Part shown: one piece after another, positions 27,508-35,806 of the stretch | How the letters are laid out: each line of letters begins with the position of its first letter | Position numbering within the stretch: the first letter of the stretch is position 1 | Assembly (NCBI GenBank): GCA_945641355.1 | Contig: CALZEQ010000031.1 | Location: forward strand, 1 to 37,782 | Source: an uncultured Mediterranea sp. | GTDB lineage: Bacteria; Bacteroidota; Bacteroidia; Bacteroidales; Bacteroidaceae | DNA: 37,782 nucleotides | Reading direction: 5' to 3' | Made by a program: the position numbers and the translations under genes | The notes under the pieces: model-generated | What the model was told of the DNA's origin: nothing | What the model saw: only the letters and a program-made list of their open reading frames with translations | The model's database searches: none

Positions 27508-27539
27508 CTTGCATGGCGAGAAAAAAGAGCCTAATTTTG
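27508..27539 (+). promoter_or_regulatory. Predicted promoter of the amidase operon
   Basis: TAATTTTG (27532-27539) with CTTG 20 nt upstream (27508-27511) fits the Bacteroides promoter; the expected start of transcription is about 10 nt before the ATG. The -33 overlaps the small hairpin, so an operator is possible. Confidence 0.6.
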
Positions 27540-27556
27540 CAAAAAAAAAGAGCTGA

Positions 27557-28363
27557 ATGAATATCCGTCATCGTCTGTTGTCCTTTCTCCTGTGTTTGTC
27601 TGCCGCCCTCTGTGTGGGGGCGCAGAAGTCGTGCGACGAACCGTTGTTCGGCAAGCGGCTGGCCAAGGTGACAATCAATGGGAAACGGCTGAAGGGTGCC
27701 TGTTTCTACATTGTCAGCGGACATGGAGGACCCGACCCCGGTGCCATCGGAAAGGTAGGAAAGCATGAACTGCACGAGGATGAGTATGCCTACGATGTGG
27801 CCCTTCGCTTGGCACGCCAGCTGATGCAGGAGGGGGCCGAAGTACACATCATCATACAGGATAGCAAGGATGGCATACGCGACGAAGCTTACCTCTCGAA
27901 CAGCAAGCGTGAGACCTGTATGGGACAACCCATCCCGCTGAATCAGGTGGAGCGTCTGCAGCAGCGTTGTACGGCGATTGACAAGCTCTATCGAAAGGAG
28001 CAGAAGCGGTATCGCTATTGTCGTGCCATCTTCCTGCATGTGGACAGCCGCAGCAAAGGAACTCAGACGGATGTCTTCTTCTATCACGCTCCAGGCAGCG
28101 CAAACGGCAAGCAACTGGCTCAGACGATGATGCGCACCTTTGAGTCGAAGTATGGACAGCATCAGCCCAATCGCGGATTTCGGGGCACGGTGAGCGAGCG
28201 CAACCTCTATGTGCTGCGCAATACCCGACCGGTCGGCCTGTTTGTGGAGTTGGGCAACATACAGAACAGCTTCGACCAGAAACGTTTTGTCCTCAGTTCC
28301 AACCGTCAGGCATTGGCCAAGTGGTTGATGGAAGGATTTATCACCGACTTCTCAAAACATTAA
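27557..28363 (+). CDS. N-acetylmuramoyl-L-alanine amidase (Amidase_3)
   Basis: A 268-residue exported zinc amidase that cuts the bond between muramic acid and the stem peptide of peptidoglycan. After the signal peptide (1-22) it has the four zinc or catalytic landmarks of Amidase_3: IVSGHGGPDPGAIG (His), LHEDEYAYDVALRLA (Glu), FLHVDSR (His) and the catalytic Glu of FVELGNIQN. It has its own promoter and is followed after 29 nt by a DigH/YngK-like glycosyl hydrolase that could act on the peptide-free glycan strands made here. Length and motifs are normal. Confidence 0.88.
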   Translation: MNIRHRLLSFLLCLSAALCVGAQKSCDEPLFGKRLAKVTINGKRLKGACFYIVSGHGGPDPGAIGKVGKHELHEDEYAYDVALRLARQLMQEGAEVHIIIQDSKDGIRDEAYLSNSKRETCMGQPIPLNQVERLQQRCTAIDKLYRKEQKRYRYCRAIFLHVDSRSKGTQTDVFFYHAPGSANGKQLAQTMMRTFESKYGQHQPNRGFRGTVSERNLYVLRNTRPVGLFVELGNIQNSFDQKRFVLSSNRQALAKWLMEGFITDFSKH

Positions 28364-28392
28364 CAGTATATATATAAATAGGAATAAGACTC

Positions 28393-29904
28393 ATGAATTT
28401 GAAAAAACTACTTTTGCTCTGTTGTGCTCTCTTCATGCTGGCCACCGGTATGAAGGCACAGACCGCCGCTGCCCGTTACCCCAAACGCGAATTCCGTGGA
28501 GCTTGGATACAGGCTGTCAACGGTCAGTTTCAAGGTGTACCTACCGAACAGTTGAAGCAGACGCTGATTCAACAGCTCAACTCGTTGCAGGGAGCAGGCA
28601 TCAATGCCATCCTCTTCCAGGTCCGTCCCGAAGCCGATGCACTCTATGCCTCCCGCTTGGAGCCTTGGAGCCGTTTCCTCACCGGTGTGCAGGGCAAAGC
28701 ACCCGACCCCTATTGGGACCCGATGCAGTTTATGATTGACGAGTGCCACAAACGGGGTATGGAGTTCCACGCTTGGATCAATCCCTATCGCGTAAAGACG
28801 AGTACCACCACCCAGCTGGCTCCCGAACATGTCTATCATATCCATCCCGAATGGTTCGTCCAGTATGGCAACCAGCTCTATTTTGATCCGGCACTGCCCG
28901 AGAGCCGCCGGCACATCTGTATGGTGGTCAGCGACATCGTGGCCCGCTACGATGTAGATGCCATCCACATGGACGACTACTTCTATCCCTATCCGGTGCA
29001 GGGCCTTGACTTCCCCGACGACCAGAGCTTTGCCCGCTATGGCGGAGGCTTCAGCAACAAGGCGGATTGGCGTCGCAGCAATGTGAATGTGCTTATCAAG
29101 AAACTGCACGAGACGATTCGCGGCATCAAGCCGTGGGTGAAGTTCGGTGTGTCTCCTTTTGGCATCTATCGCAACGAGGCAACCGATCCGCTGGGCAGCA
29201 AAACACGTGGCTTGCAGAATTATGACGACCTGTATGCCGATGTGCTGTTGTGGGCACGTGAAGGATGGATTGACTATAACATCCCGCAAATCTACTGGCA
29301 GATAGGCCATCCGGCTGCCGATTATGATACGCTGGTACGCTGGTGGGCACGACATGCCGAAGACCGTCCGCTCTTCATCGGACAGGATGTGATGCGCACC
29401 GTGCAACATGCCGATCCGGCCAATCCCAACCAGCACCAACTGCCTCGCAAGATGCAGCTGCAGCGTGCTTTTCAGACGATAGGGGGAAGCTGTCAGTGGT
29501 ATGCGGCTGCTGTGGTACAGAATGCCGGCAACTACCGCGATGCCTTGGTGGCCGAGTATCACAAATATCCGGCATTGCCTCCCGTCTTCACGTTCATGGA
29601 TAGCAAGGCTCCCGGCAAGGTGCGCAAGGTGAAGCCCGTCTGGACCGCTGACGGCTATCTGCTTTTCTGGACGGCTCCCCGTTATCATGAAGAGATGGAT
29701 CGGGCGGTGCAATATGTGGTCTATCGTTTTGATGATAAGGAGGAAATCAATCTGGAAGATGCTTCCCACATCGTAGCTGTTACGAGGAATACGTTCTATC
29801 CGTTGCCGTATCAGGATGGGAAGAGGCGCTACCGCTACGTCGTGACTGCGCTCGACCGATTGCACAATGAGTCGAAGTCGGTTGTCCGTAAAGTCAAGCT
29901 GTAG
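28393..29904 (+). CDS. GHL10 (DUF187) glycosyl hydrolase, DigH/YngK-like
   Basis: A 503-residue exported protein (signal peptide 1-22) with the TIM-barrel of the GHL10 family: KREFRGAWIQAV, AILFQVRPEADALYASRLEPWS, GMEFHAWINPYR, VDAIHMDDYFYPYP (acidic pair typical of the active site), KFGVSPFGIYR and WIDYNIPQIYWQIG. A fibronectin-like C-terminal part follows (about 405-503). E. coli DigH of this family cleaves peptide-stripped (denuded) peptidoglycan strands, and the amidase gene just upstream would make that substrate. Assignment to the family is firm; peptidoglycan as substrate is inferred from DigH and the neighbour. Confidence 0.85.
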   Translation: MNLKKLLLLCCALFMLATGMKAQTAAARYPKREFRGAWIQAVNGQFQGVPTEQLKQTLIQQLNSLQGAGINAILFQVRPEADALYASRLEPWSRFLTGVQGKAPDPYWDPMQFMIDECHKRGMEFHAWINPYRVKTSTTTQLAPEHVYHIHPEWFVQYGNQLYFDPALPESRRHICMVVSDIVARYDVDAIHMDDYFYPYPVQGLDFPDDQSFARYGGGFSNKADWRRSNVNVLIKKLHETIRGIKPWVKFGVSPFGIYRNEATDPLGSKTRGLQNYDDLYADVLLWAREGWIDYNIPQIYWQIGHPAADYDTLVRWWARHAEDRPLFIGQDVMRTVQHADPANPNQHQLPRKMQLQRAFQTIGGSCQWYAAAVVQNAGNYRDALVAEYHKYPALPPVFTFMDSKAPGKVRKVKPVWTADGYLLFWTAPRYHEEMDRAVQYVVYRFDDKEEINLEDASHIVAVTRNTFYPLPYQDGKRRYRYVVTALDRLHNESKSVVRKVKL

Positions 29905-30036
29905 TTTCGTCTCCGTCGCTACTCCGACATTGCCTGAAGGGGTCGTCGCGGAACTCGCTTCGCTCAGACAGCCGCTCCTTACGTTCAATTTAAAATTAAC
30001 AATTTAAAATTTAAAGTGGCACTATTGGCGGGGTGA

Positions 30037-30127
30037 GGGCGGAAAATGTTAGCTACGCTCAAAACAACTTTTATTGTTACATTGAGGTATAGTCCGCCCC
30101 TACTTGTAGCTCGTAGCTAGTAGCTTG
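30037..30127. repeat. Composite dispersed repeat: GGGCGGA/TCCGCCC ends plus CTTGTAGCT units
   Basis: GGGCGGA (30037-30043) pairs with TCCGCCC (30093-30099) and is followed by CTTGTAGCTCGTAGCT-type units (30101-30127). The same order, CCGCCCCTAC then CTCGTAGCTTGTAGCT, occurs inverted at 36871-36903. The gap 29905-30593 has no convincing gene. It also holds A/T-rich AATTTAAAATT repeats (about 29988-30015) and an AGCAAAAAG/CTTTTTGCT hairpin (30193-30234). Confidence 0.55.
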
Positions 30128-30292
30128 CAATGCGGACTTCTCCGTCCTCACCGTAGGAGCGTAAAGCGGAGAGGGGTACGGAGGGCGTAAAGAGCAAAAA
30201 GCTGTTTGAGCCCGAAGAGCGAGTTCTTTTTGCTTAGCCCGACTCCCCTCGTAGTAGCTCCGTAGGTGCAGACGGGGTCTTTTCTGTTGGTT

Positions 30293-30317
30293 AGGGCGCA
30301 AGATGTTGCGCCCCTAC
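30293..30317. repeat. Second copy of the GGGCGCA-GATGT-TGCGCCC hairpin
   Basis: The core GCGCAAGATGTTGCGCCCCTAC matches the hairpin at 8764-8785 in 21 of 22 bases; here the left arm is one G shorter. It is part of the repeat-rich gap before the ilv operon. Confidence 0.65.
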
Positions 30318-30369
30318 AGTACAGGCAAAAGAAAAGTGACGCTCGCTCCACACCCTATGGGGAAATCGA

Positions 30370-30465
30370 TTCAGTCGTATGGTTAGGTTGTTTCAGTCGT
30401 ATACTGAGCTTATTTCAGTCGTATACTTAACCATACGGCTGAAACAACCTGATGATACGACAGAA
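30370..30465. promoter_or_regulatory. Array of five TTCAGTCGTAT sites spaced 22 bp
   Basis: Three direct copies of TTCAGTCGTAT start at 30370, 30392 and 30414, each exactly 22 bp apart. Two inverted copies with one mismatch each start at 30433 and 30455, again 22 bp apart. The outer 33-bp halves (30370-30402 and 30433-30465) are reverse complements at 28 of 33 positions. Spacing of two helical turns would put all direct sites on one face of DNA, as for a cooperative regulator. It ends about 130 bp before the ilv -33 box. The same 11-mer forms a palindrome at 710-752, so a dispersed repeat is the alternative. Confidence 0.6.
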
Positions 30466-30593
30466 GTAAGCTTTGAACAGATTGCAGCGAATCAATCGCA
30501 GGAAGCCGAACGAGTTCTGCTCGTTAATTTGACGTTATTACGCCGCTTTTTCTTTCAAATGCTCAGAAAAAAGAGAAAAAACTCTTTGATTTG

Positions 30594-30624
30594 TTTGGAG
30601 ATTATAAAAAAGGCCTTACCTTTG
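30594..30624 (+). promoter_or_regulatory. ilv operon promoter
   Basis: TTTG (30594-30597), 19 nt, TACCTTTG (30617-30624): an exact Bacteroides -33/-7 match. Transcription should begin near 30630, about 27 nt before the leader peptide start and 260 nt before ilvD. Confidence 0.8.
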
Positions 30625-30656
30625 CACCGTTTTAAAAAGAGAAGCACTTTTAAGTT

Positions 30657-30734
30657 ATGATTCTACATACCTCTACATTCAACCTGGCAGTCCTGCATAT
30701 TATTCGCGTCGTGGTCGTGGAACCGAGAGCGTGA
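30657..30734 (+). CDS. ilvL: Leader peptide of the ilv attenuator
   Basis: A 25-codon frame starting 30 nt or so into the predicted transcript. Eleven residues are Ile, Leu or Val, including Ile15-Ile16 and four consecutive Val (18-21), ending EPRA. Its TGA (30732-30734) lies inside the antiterminator segment that starts at 30731. It has no similarity needed for function as a protein; translation rate is the signal. A ribosome stalled at the Ile/Val codons leaves the antiterminator free, while one that reaches the stop covers it. The symbol ilvL is used by analogy with enterobacteria. Confidence 0.8.
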   Translation: MILHTSTFNLAVLHIIRVVVVEPRA

Positions 30735-30813
30735 GAAAGGTTTGTGTATGTATGTCCGTACTTGAAAGATAACGTTATATCAGCCTTTCTCACAGAGTGG
30801 GAGAGGCTTTTTT
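30731..30813 (+). promoter_or_regulatory. ilv transcription attenuator (antiterminator/terminator switch)
   Basis: Segment A (30731-30742, GTGAGAAAGGTT) can pair over 12 bp with segment B (30782-30793, AGCCTTTCTCAC). B can instead pair over 12 bp with segment C (30797-30808, GTGGGAGAGGCT) through a 3-nt loop, and C is followed by six U. The two structures exclude each other. B:C plus U-run is an intrinsic terminator 80 nt before ilvD; A:B is the antiterminator. With the leader peptide this fits ribosome-mediated attenuation responding to charged tRNA-Ile/Val/Leu. Confidence 0.8.
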
Positions 30814-30891
30814 GATACATATATATAATGAGAAGGGGACGGGGCGGGAACGACACCCTTACGGAAACAACGAATTTAAAAGAATGACGAT

Positions 30892-32697
30892 ATGAAACAT
30901 CAGTTACGCAGTGCAGTATGCACGGAGGGACGCCGCATGGCAGGCGCCAGAGCCCTTTGGGTAGCCAACGGCATGAAACGGGAACAGTTCGGAAAGCCTA
31001 TCATAGCCGTTGTCAACTCCTTTACACAGTTTGTGCCAGGTCATACCCACTTGCATGAAGCGGGACAGATAGTAAAGGCCGAGATTGAAAAGCTGGGCTG
31101 TTATGCAGCCGAATTCAATACCATCGCCATTGACGACGGCATCGCCATGGGGCACGACGGTATGCTCTACTCCCTGCCCAGCCGTGACATCATTGCCGAC
31201 TCGGTTGAGTATATGTGCAATGCGCACAAGGCCGATGCCATGATTTGCATCTCCAACTGCGACAAGATTACGCCGGGTATGCTGATGGCGGCCATGCGGT
31301 TGAACATCCCTGCTGTCTTCGTGTCGGGCGGACCGATGGAGGCCGGCAAGTGGAAGGGAGAGAACCTGGACTTGATTGCTGCGATGGTGAAGGGGGCTGA
31401 CCCTACCGTCAGCGATGACGAACTGGCCGAAGTGGAAAATCGCGCCTGCCCAGGTTGCGGATGCTGCTCGGGCATGTTCACTGCCAACTCCATGAACTCG
31501 CTGACCGAGGCCATCGGACTCTCGCTGCCGGGCAACGGTACCATTCTGGCTACGCATGTCAATCGTCGTGAACTGATGAAGCAGGCTGCCCGCCAGATTG
31601 TGAAGAACGCATTGGCTTACTATGAAGAGGGGGATGAGAGCGTGTTGCCGCGCAGCATCGCTACCCGTGAAGCCTTCTTGAACGCCATGTCGCTGGACAT
31701 CGCGATGGGTGGCAGCACCAATACCATCCTGCACCTGTTGGCGGTGGCTCAGGAGGCCGAGGCCGACTTTACGATGAAGGATATTGATGCGTTGAGCCGC
31801 AAGGTGCCTTGCCTTTGCAAGCTGGCTCCGAACACACAGAAGTATAGCGTACAGGAGTGCGGCCGTGCCGGCGGCATCCTGGGCATTCTGGGCGAACTGG
31901 CCAAGGGAGGCTTGCTGCACCTGGATTGCAAGCGGGTAGATGGTGCCACGTTGGGCGAAGACATCGAACGCTACAGCATCCTGAAGGAGGAGGTCGATGC
32001 AGAGGCGGCCCGCATCTACGGCAGTGCACCGGCTGGTAAGTTCTGCAATCAGTTGGGCGTACAGGACACTCGTTGGGAGAGTCTGGACACCGACCGTGCC
32101 ACGGGTTGCATCCGCGATTTGGAACATGCCTACACCAAGGATGGCGGTCTGGCTGTGCTCTTCGGCAACATCGCCCAAGACGGCTGCGTGGTGAAGACGG
32201 CGGGTGTTGACGAGAGCATCTGGCACTTCAGCGGTCCAGCCCGCGTGTTCGACTCGCAGGAGGATGCTTGCGAAGGCATTTTGGGAGGCAAGGTCAGCAA
32301 AGGCGACGTGGTAGTCATCACCCACGAAGGCCCCAAGGGAGGCCCCGGTATGCAGGAGATGCTCTATCCCACCTCCTATATCAAGAGCATGCACATGGGT
32401 AAGGAGTGTGCCCTCATCACGGACGGACGTTTCTCGGGCGGTACGTCGGGCTTGAGCATCGGACACATCAGTCCCGAAGCGGCAGCCGGAGGTAACATTG
32501 GCAAACTGGTGGATGGCGACATCATCGAGATAGATATTCCCGCTCGTACCATCAACGTGCGTCTCTCTGACGAGGAGCTGGCTGCACGCCCGCAACAGCC
32601 GCTGAAGCGCCATCGGGTGGTCAGCAAGTCGCTGCGTGCCTATGCACAGAGTGTCAGCTCGGCCGATAAGGGTGGCGTAAGAATCATCAGCGAGTAA
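30892..32697 (+). CDS. ilvD: Dihydroxy-acid dehydratase IlvD
   Basis: It dehydrates dihydroxy acids to the 2-keto acids of valine and isoleucine using an Fe-S cluster. The 601-residue protein has the ligand and substrate motifs [10 protein letters not shown] (Cys123), [18 protein letters not shown] (about 186-203), [12 protein letters not shown] and the C-terminal [22 protein letters not shown]. Length is normal. It is the first structural gene after the attenuator; the start ATG 30892 follows the terminator hairpin by about 80 nt. ilvB follows after 35 nt. Bacteroides homologues use the same gene order. Confidence 0.97.
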   Translation: MKHQLRSAVCTEGRRMAGARALWVANGMKREQFGKPIIAVVNSFTQFVPGHTHLHEAGQIVKAEIEKLGCYAAEFNTIAIDDGIAMGHDGMLYSLPSRDIIADSVEYMCNAHKADAMICISNCDKITPGMLMAAMRLNIPAVFVSGGPMEAGKWKGENLDLIAAMVKGADPTVSDDELAEVENRACPGCGCCSGMFTANSMNSLTEAIGLSLPGNGTILATHVNRRELMKQAARQIVKNALAYYEEGDESVLPRSIATREAFLNAMSLDIAMGGSTNTILHLLAVAQEAEADFTMKDIDALSRKVPCLCKLAPNTQKYSVQECGRAGGILGILGELAKGGLLHLDCKRVDGATLGEDIERYSILKEEVDAEAARIYGSAPAGKFCNQLGVQDTRWESLDTDRATGCIRDLEHAYTKDGGLAVLFGNIAQDGCVVKTAGVDESIWHFSGPARVFDSQEDACEGILGGKVSKGDVVVITHEGPKGGPGMQEMLYPTSYIKSMHMGKECALITDGRFSGGTSGLSIGHISPEAAAGGNIGKLVDGDIIEIDIPARTINVRLSDEELAARPQQPLKRHRVVSKSLRAYAQSVSSADKGGVRIISE

Positions 32698-32732
32698 GGA
32701 TGAACGTGATAAATCTTTAGTATCCAGAGATT

Positions 32733-34448
32733 ATGGAAAACAATCATAAATCGAATAACAATCAGATTTCAGGCGCGGAAGCGCTGATGCGTTCGTTGGA
32801 GCATCAGGGTGTGAAGACGCTGTTCGGCTATCCGGGCGGCAGCATCATGCCGGTGTTTGATGCGCTGTACGACCATCGGAATACATTACATCACATCCTG
32901 GTTCGTCACGAACAGGGAGCAGCCCATGCGGCACAGGGCTTTGCCAGGGTGTCCGGGCAGGTGGGCGTCTGCCTCGTTACCAGCGGGCCGGGTGCCACCA
33001 ATACCATCACCGGCATTGCCGATGCCATGATTGACAGTACCCCTATCGTGGTGATTGCCGGTCAGGTAGGTACCGGTTTCTTGGGCACGGATGCCTTCCA
33101 GGAGGTCGATTTGGTAGGTATCACACAGCCCATCACCAAGTGGAGCTATCAGATTCGCAGGGCTGAAGATGTGCCTTGGGCAGTGGCGCGTGCCTTCTAC
33201 ATCGCGCAGAGCGGCCGGCCGGGTCCGGTGGTGCTCGACTTTGCCAAGAATGCACAGGTGGAGCTGACCGAATACCAGCCTACTACGGTGGACTATGTAC
33301 GTAGCTACCTGCCTGTACCTGAGATGGATGAAGAGGCCATCCGACAGGCAGCCGACCTGATTAACGCCTCCGAACGTCCGCTCGTGTTGGTAGGACAGGG
33401 TGTGGAACTGGGCAATGCACAGCAGGAGCTGAAAGCCTTCATCGAGAAGGCCGACATGCCGGCCGGACGTACCTTGCTCGGCCTTTCGGCACTGCCCTCT
33501 GACCATCCGCTCAACATGGGTATGCTGGGTATGCATGGCAACCTGGGTCCCAATATCAATACCAACAAGTGTGATGTGCTGATTGCCGTAGGTATGCGTT
33601 TCGACGACCGCGTGACAGGCAATCTGGCTACCTATGCCAAGCAGGCCAAAATCATTCATTTCGACATCGACCCTGCCGAGATTGACAAGAATGTGAAGAC
33701 AGACCTGGCCGTGCTGGGCGATTGCAAGGAGACGCTGGCCGCTGTGACCCGCCTGCTGAACCCCGCCAAGCATACCGAATGGATAGCGAGCTTCCGCCCA
33801 TATGAAGAGATAGAGCAGGAGAAAGTCATCAACCTGGAGCTGCATCCCACCACGAAGGAACTGAGCATGGGCGAGGTGGTGCGTGCCGTCAGTGAGGCCA
33901 CACACCACGAAGCCATTCTGGTGACCGATGTCGGCCAGAACCAGATGATGGCCGCCCGCTACTTCCAGTATACCAAGGAGCGCAGCATCGTCACCTCAGG
34001 CGGTTTGGGTACCATGGGCTTCGGCCTTCCGGCTGCTATCGGTGCCACCTTCGGCCGTCCCGACCGGACGGTATGTGCCTTCATGGGTGACGGCGGTCTG
34101 CAGATGAATCTGCAGGAGCTGGGCACCATCATGGAGCAGAAGGCACCGGTGAAGATTATCCTGCTGAACAACAATTTCCTGGGCAACGTACGCCAGTGGC
34201 AGGCCATGTTCTTCCACCACCGCTACTCGTTCACCCCGATGCTCAATCCCGATTATATGAAGATTGCTTCGGCCTACGACATCCCGGCCCGCCGTGTCTT
34301 CACGCGCGAGGAGCTGCACGAGGCCATTGACGAGATGCTGGCCACGGAGGGAGCCTATCTGTTGGAGGCGTGCGTGGTCGAGGAGGGCAACGTACTGCCC
34401 ATGACGCCTCCGGGCGGTGCTGTGAACCAAATGTTGCTGGAATGCTAA
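32733..34448 (+). CDS. ilvB: Acetolactate synthase large (catalytic) subunit
   Basis: A thiamine-diphosphate enzyme that condenses pyruvate with pyruvate or 2-ketobutyrate, the first common step for Val, Leu and Ile. The 571-residue protein has the catalytic Glu in VRHEQGAAHAAQGFAR (Glu60), TSGPGATNTITGIADA, the middle FAD domain (GMLGMHGNLGPN) and the ThDP motif MGDGGLQMNLQELG ending in LLNNNFLG. The pairing with ilvN 21 nt downstream supports a true AHAS rather than a catabolic enzyme. Confidence 0.96.
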   Translation: MENNHKSNNNQISGAEALMRSLEHQGVKTLFGYPGGSIMPVFDALYDHRNTLHHILVRHEQGAAHAAQGFARVSGQVGVCLVTSGPGATNTITGIADAMIDSTPIVVIAGQVGTGFLGTDAFQEVDLVGITQPITKWSYQIRRAEDVPWAVARAFYIAQSGRPGPVVLDFAKNAQVELTEYQPTTVDYVRSYLPVPEMDEEAIRQAADLINASERPLVLVGQGVELGNAQQELKAFIEKADMPAGRTLLGLSALPSDHPLNMGMLGMHGNLGPNINTNKCDVLIAVGMRFDDRVTGNLATYAKQAKIIHFDIDPAEIDKNVKTDLAVLGDCKETLAAVTRLLNPAKHTEWIASFRPYEEIEQEKVINLELHPTTKELSMGEVVRAVSEATHHEAILVTDVGQNQMMAARYFQYTKERSIVTSGGLGTMGFGLPAAIGATFGRPDRTVCAFMGDGGLQMNLQELGTIMEQKAPVKIILLNNNFLGNVRQWQAMFFHHRYSFTPMLNPDYMKIASAYDIPARRVFTREELHEAIDEMLATEGAYLLEACVVEEGNVLPMTPPGGAVNQMLLEC

Positions 34449-34469
34449 CAGATAGAATTTAATTGACTT

Positions 34470-35021
34470 ATGGAAAAGAAACTATATACCATCATCGTCC
34501 ATTCAGAGAACTTTGCCGGTTTGCTGAATCAGGTGACAGCGGTCTTCACACGCAGGCAGATCAACATTGAGAGCCTCAATGTCTCGGCTTCGTCCATCAA
34601 GGGGGTGCATAAATACACCATCACCGCATGGACCGACCCCGATACCATCGAGAAGGTGACCAAGCAGATTACCAAGAAGATAGATGTGCTACAGGCGCAC
34701 TACTTTACGGATGATGAAATCTACCAGCACGAGATTGCGCTCTATAAGATTACCACTCCCATCTTGGAGAGCCGTCCCGAGGTATCGAAAATCATACGGA
34801 AGCACACGGCCCGTATCGTGGAGGTGAACGAAGTCTTCTCCATCGTAGAGAAGAACGGCATGAGCGAAGAGATTACCAGCCTCTACGAAGAGTTGCGGGC
34901 GCAGGAGTGCGTGTTGCAGTTTGTGCGTTCGGGTAGGGTGGCCATCACCACCAGCTGTTTCGAGCGGGTGAACGAGTATCTGGCCGACCGCGAGGCGAAA
35001 TACCTGCAGCGTAAACAATAA
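34470..35021 (+). CDS. ilvN: Acetolactate synthase small (regulatory) subunit
   Basis: The 183-residue regulatory subunit binds branched-chain amino acids and confers feedback inhibition. It begins with an ACT domain (about 4-75, YTIIVHSENFAGLLNQVTAVFTRRQINIESLNVSAS) and has the C-terminal domain of the IlvN/IlvH family (HTARIVEVNEVFSIVEKNG). It lies between ilvB and the thioesterase gene (9 nt downstream). Enzyme-level feedback here would complement the transcriptional attenuation upstream. Also called ilvH in some annotations. Confidence 0.93.
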   Translation: MEKKLYTIIVHSENFAGLLNQVTAVFTRRQINIESLNVSASSIKGVHKYTITAWTDPDTIEKVTKQITKKIDVLQAHYFTDDEIYQHEIALYKITTPILESRPEVSKIIRKHTARIVEVNEVFSIVEKNGMSEEITSLYEELRAQECVLQFVRSGRVAITTSCFERVNEYLADREAKYLQRKQ

Positions 35022-35030
35022 TAAGAGAGG

Positions 35031-35783
35031 ATGGCAGACGACAGCAATAAAATAGGGCAATACGACTTTGTGGCCGAACCGTTTCATGTGGACTTCACGG
35101 GGCGGCTGACAATGGGGGTCTTGGGCAATCACCTGCTGAATTGTGCCGGATTTCATGCCGCCGAACGCGGATTCGGCATGATGACGCTCAACGAGAACGA
35201 CTATACGTGGGTGCTCTCCCGTCTGGCCATCGAGCTGGAGGAGATGCCCCGTCAGTACGAGAAGTTCTCCATACAGACGTGGGTAGAGAATGTCTATCGC
35301 CTCTTTACCGACCGCAACTTCGCCCTGCTCTCGCAGGAGGGACGTGTGCTGGGCTATGCTCGCTCCGTGTGGGCGATGATCAGCATGCAGACACGTCGTC
35401 CGGCCGACTTACTGACGCTGCATGGGGGCAGCATTACAGACTATGTCTGCGACCGTCCGTGCCCCATTCCGAAGCCCTCGCGCATCAAGGTGGCAGCCTC
35501 CGAGCCTGCGGCTTCGCTGACAGCCCGATACAGTGATATAGACATCAACGGACATGTCAACAGCATCCGTTACATCGAGCATATCCTTGACCTCTTTCCC
35601 CTGTCTATGTATCAGGAGAAACGCATCCGCCGCTTCGAAATGGCCTATGTGGCCGAAGGCTACTATGGCGACCGGCTGGATTTCTATCTGGACAGGCACG
35701 ATGATGCCCACTACGAGGTAGAGGTTCGCAAGCAGGAGGACGAGGTGGTTTGCCGATCGAAAATAGAATTTACAGTTATATAA
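35031..35783 (+). CDS. Acyl-ACP thioesterase (FatA/PF01643-like)
   Basis: A 250-residue double hotdog-fold thioesterase that releases fatty acids from acyl carrier protein. Landmarks are YDFVAEPFHVDFTGRLTMG at the start, SRLAIELEEMPRQYEKFSIQTWVENVYRLFTDRNF and the second hotdog with YSDIDINGHVNSIRYIEHILD, whose Asp/Asn/His resemble the active-site NxH of plant FatA. It lies inside the ilv operon, 9 nt after ilvN and 23 nt before ilvC, so it is made with the branched-chain pathway. The link may be to branched-chain (iso/anteiso) fatty acids, which start from the same keto acids; that is inference. Confidence 0.85.
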   Translation: MADDSNKIGQYDFVAEPFHVDFTGRLTMGVLGNHLLNCAGFHAAERGFGMMTLNENDYTWVLSRLAIELEEMPRQYEKFSIQTWVENVYRLFTDRNFALLSQEGRVLGYARSVWAMISMQTRRPADLLTLHGGSITDYVCDRPCPIPKPSRIKVAASEPAASLTARYSDIDINGHVNSIRYIEHILDLFPLSMYQEKRIRRFEMAYVAEGYYGDRLDFYLDRHDDAHYEVEVRKQEDEVVCRSKIEFTVI

Positions 35784-35806
35784 CCATTAAAAAACAAAGA
35801 AAGAAA

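Noticed and set aside
28408..29988. Long minus-strand frame opposite the GHL10 gene, and a similar one opposite ilvD (30904-32613)
   Set aside because: Both mirror well-supported enzymes with all motifs on the plus strand.
30077..30351. Two overlapping minus-strand frames of about 70 codons in the repeat-rich gap
   Set aside because: They run through dispersed hairpin repeats, are Arg/Pro/Leu-rich and share no protein family that I recognise.
30370..30465. CRISPR array
   Set aside because: The units are 11 bp, partly inverted, with 11-nt gaps; no cas genes or 25-40-bp repeats are present.
30379..30660. 93-codon plus-strand frame before ilv
   Set aside because: It covers the 22-bp array and the ilv promoter and ends at the leader start; regulatory DNA explains it better.
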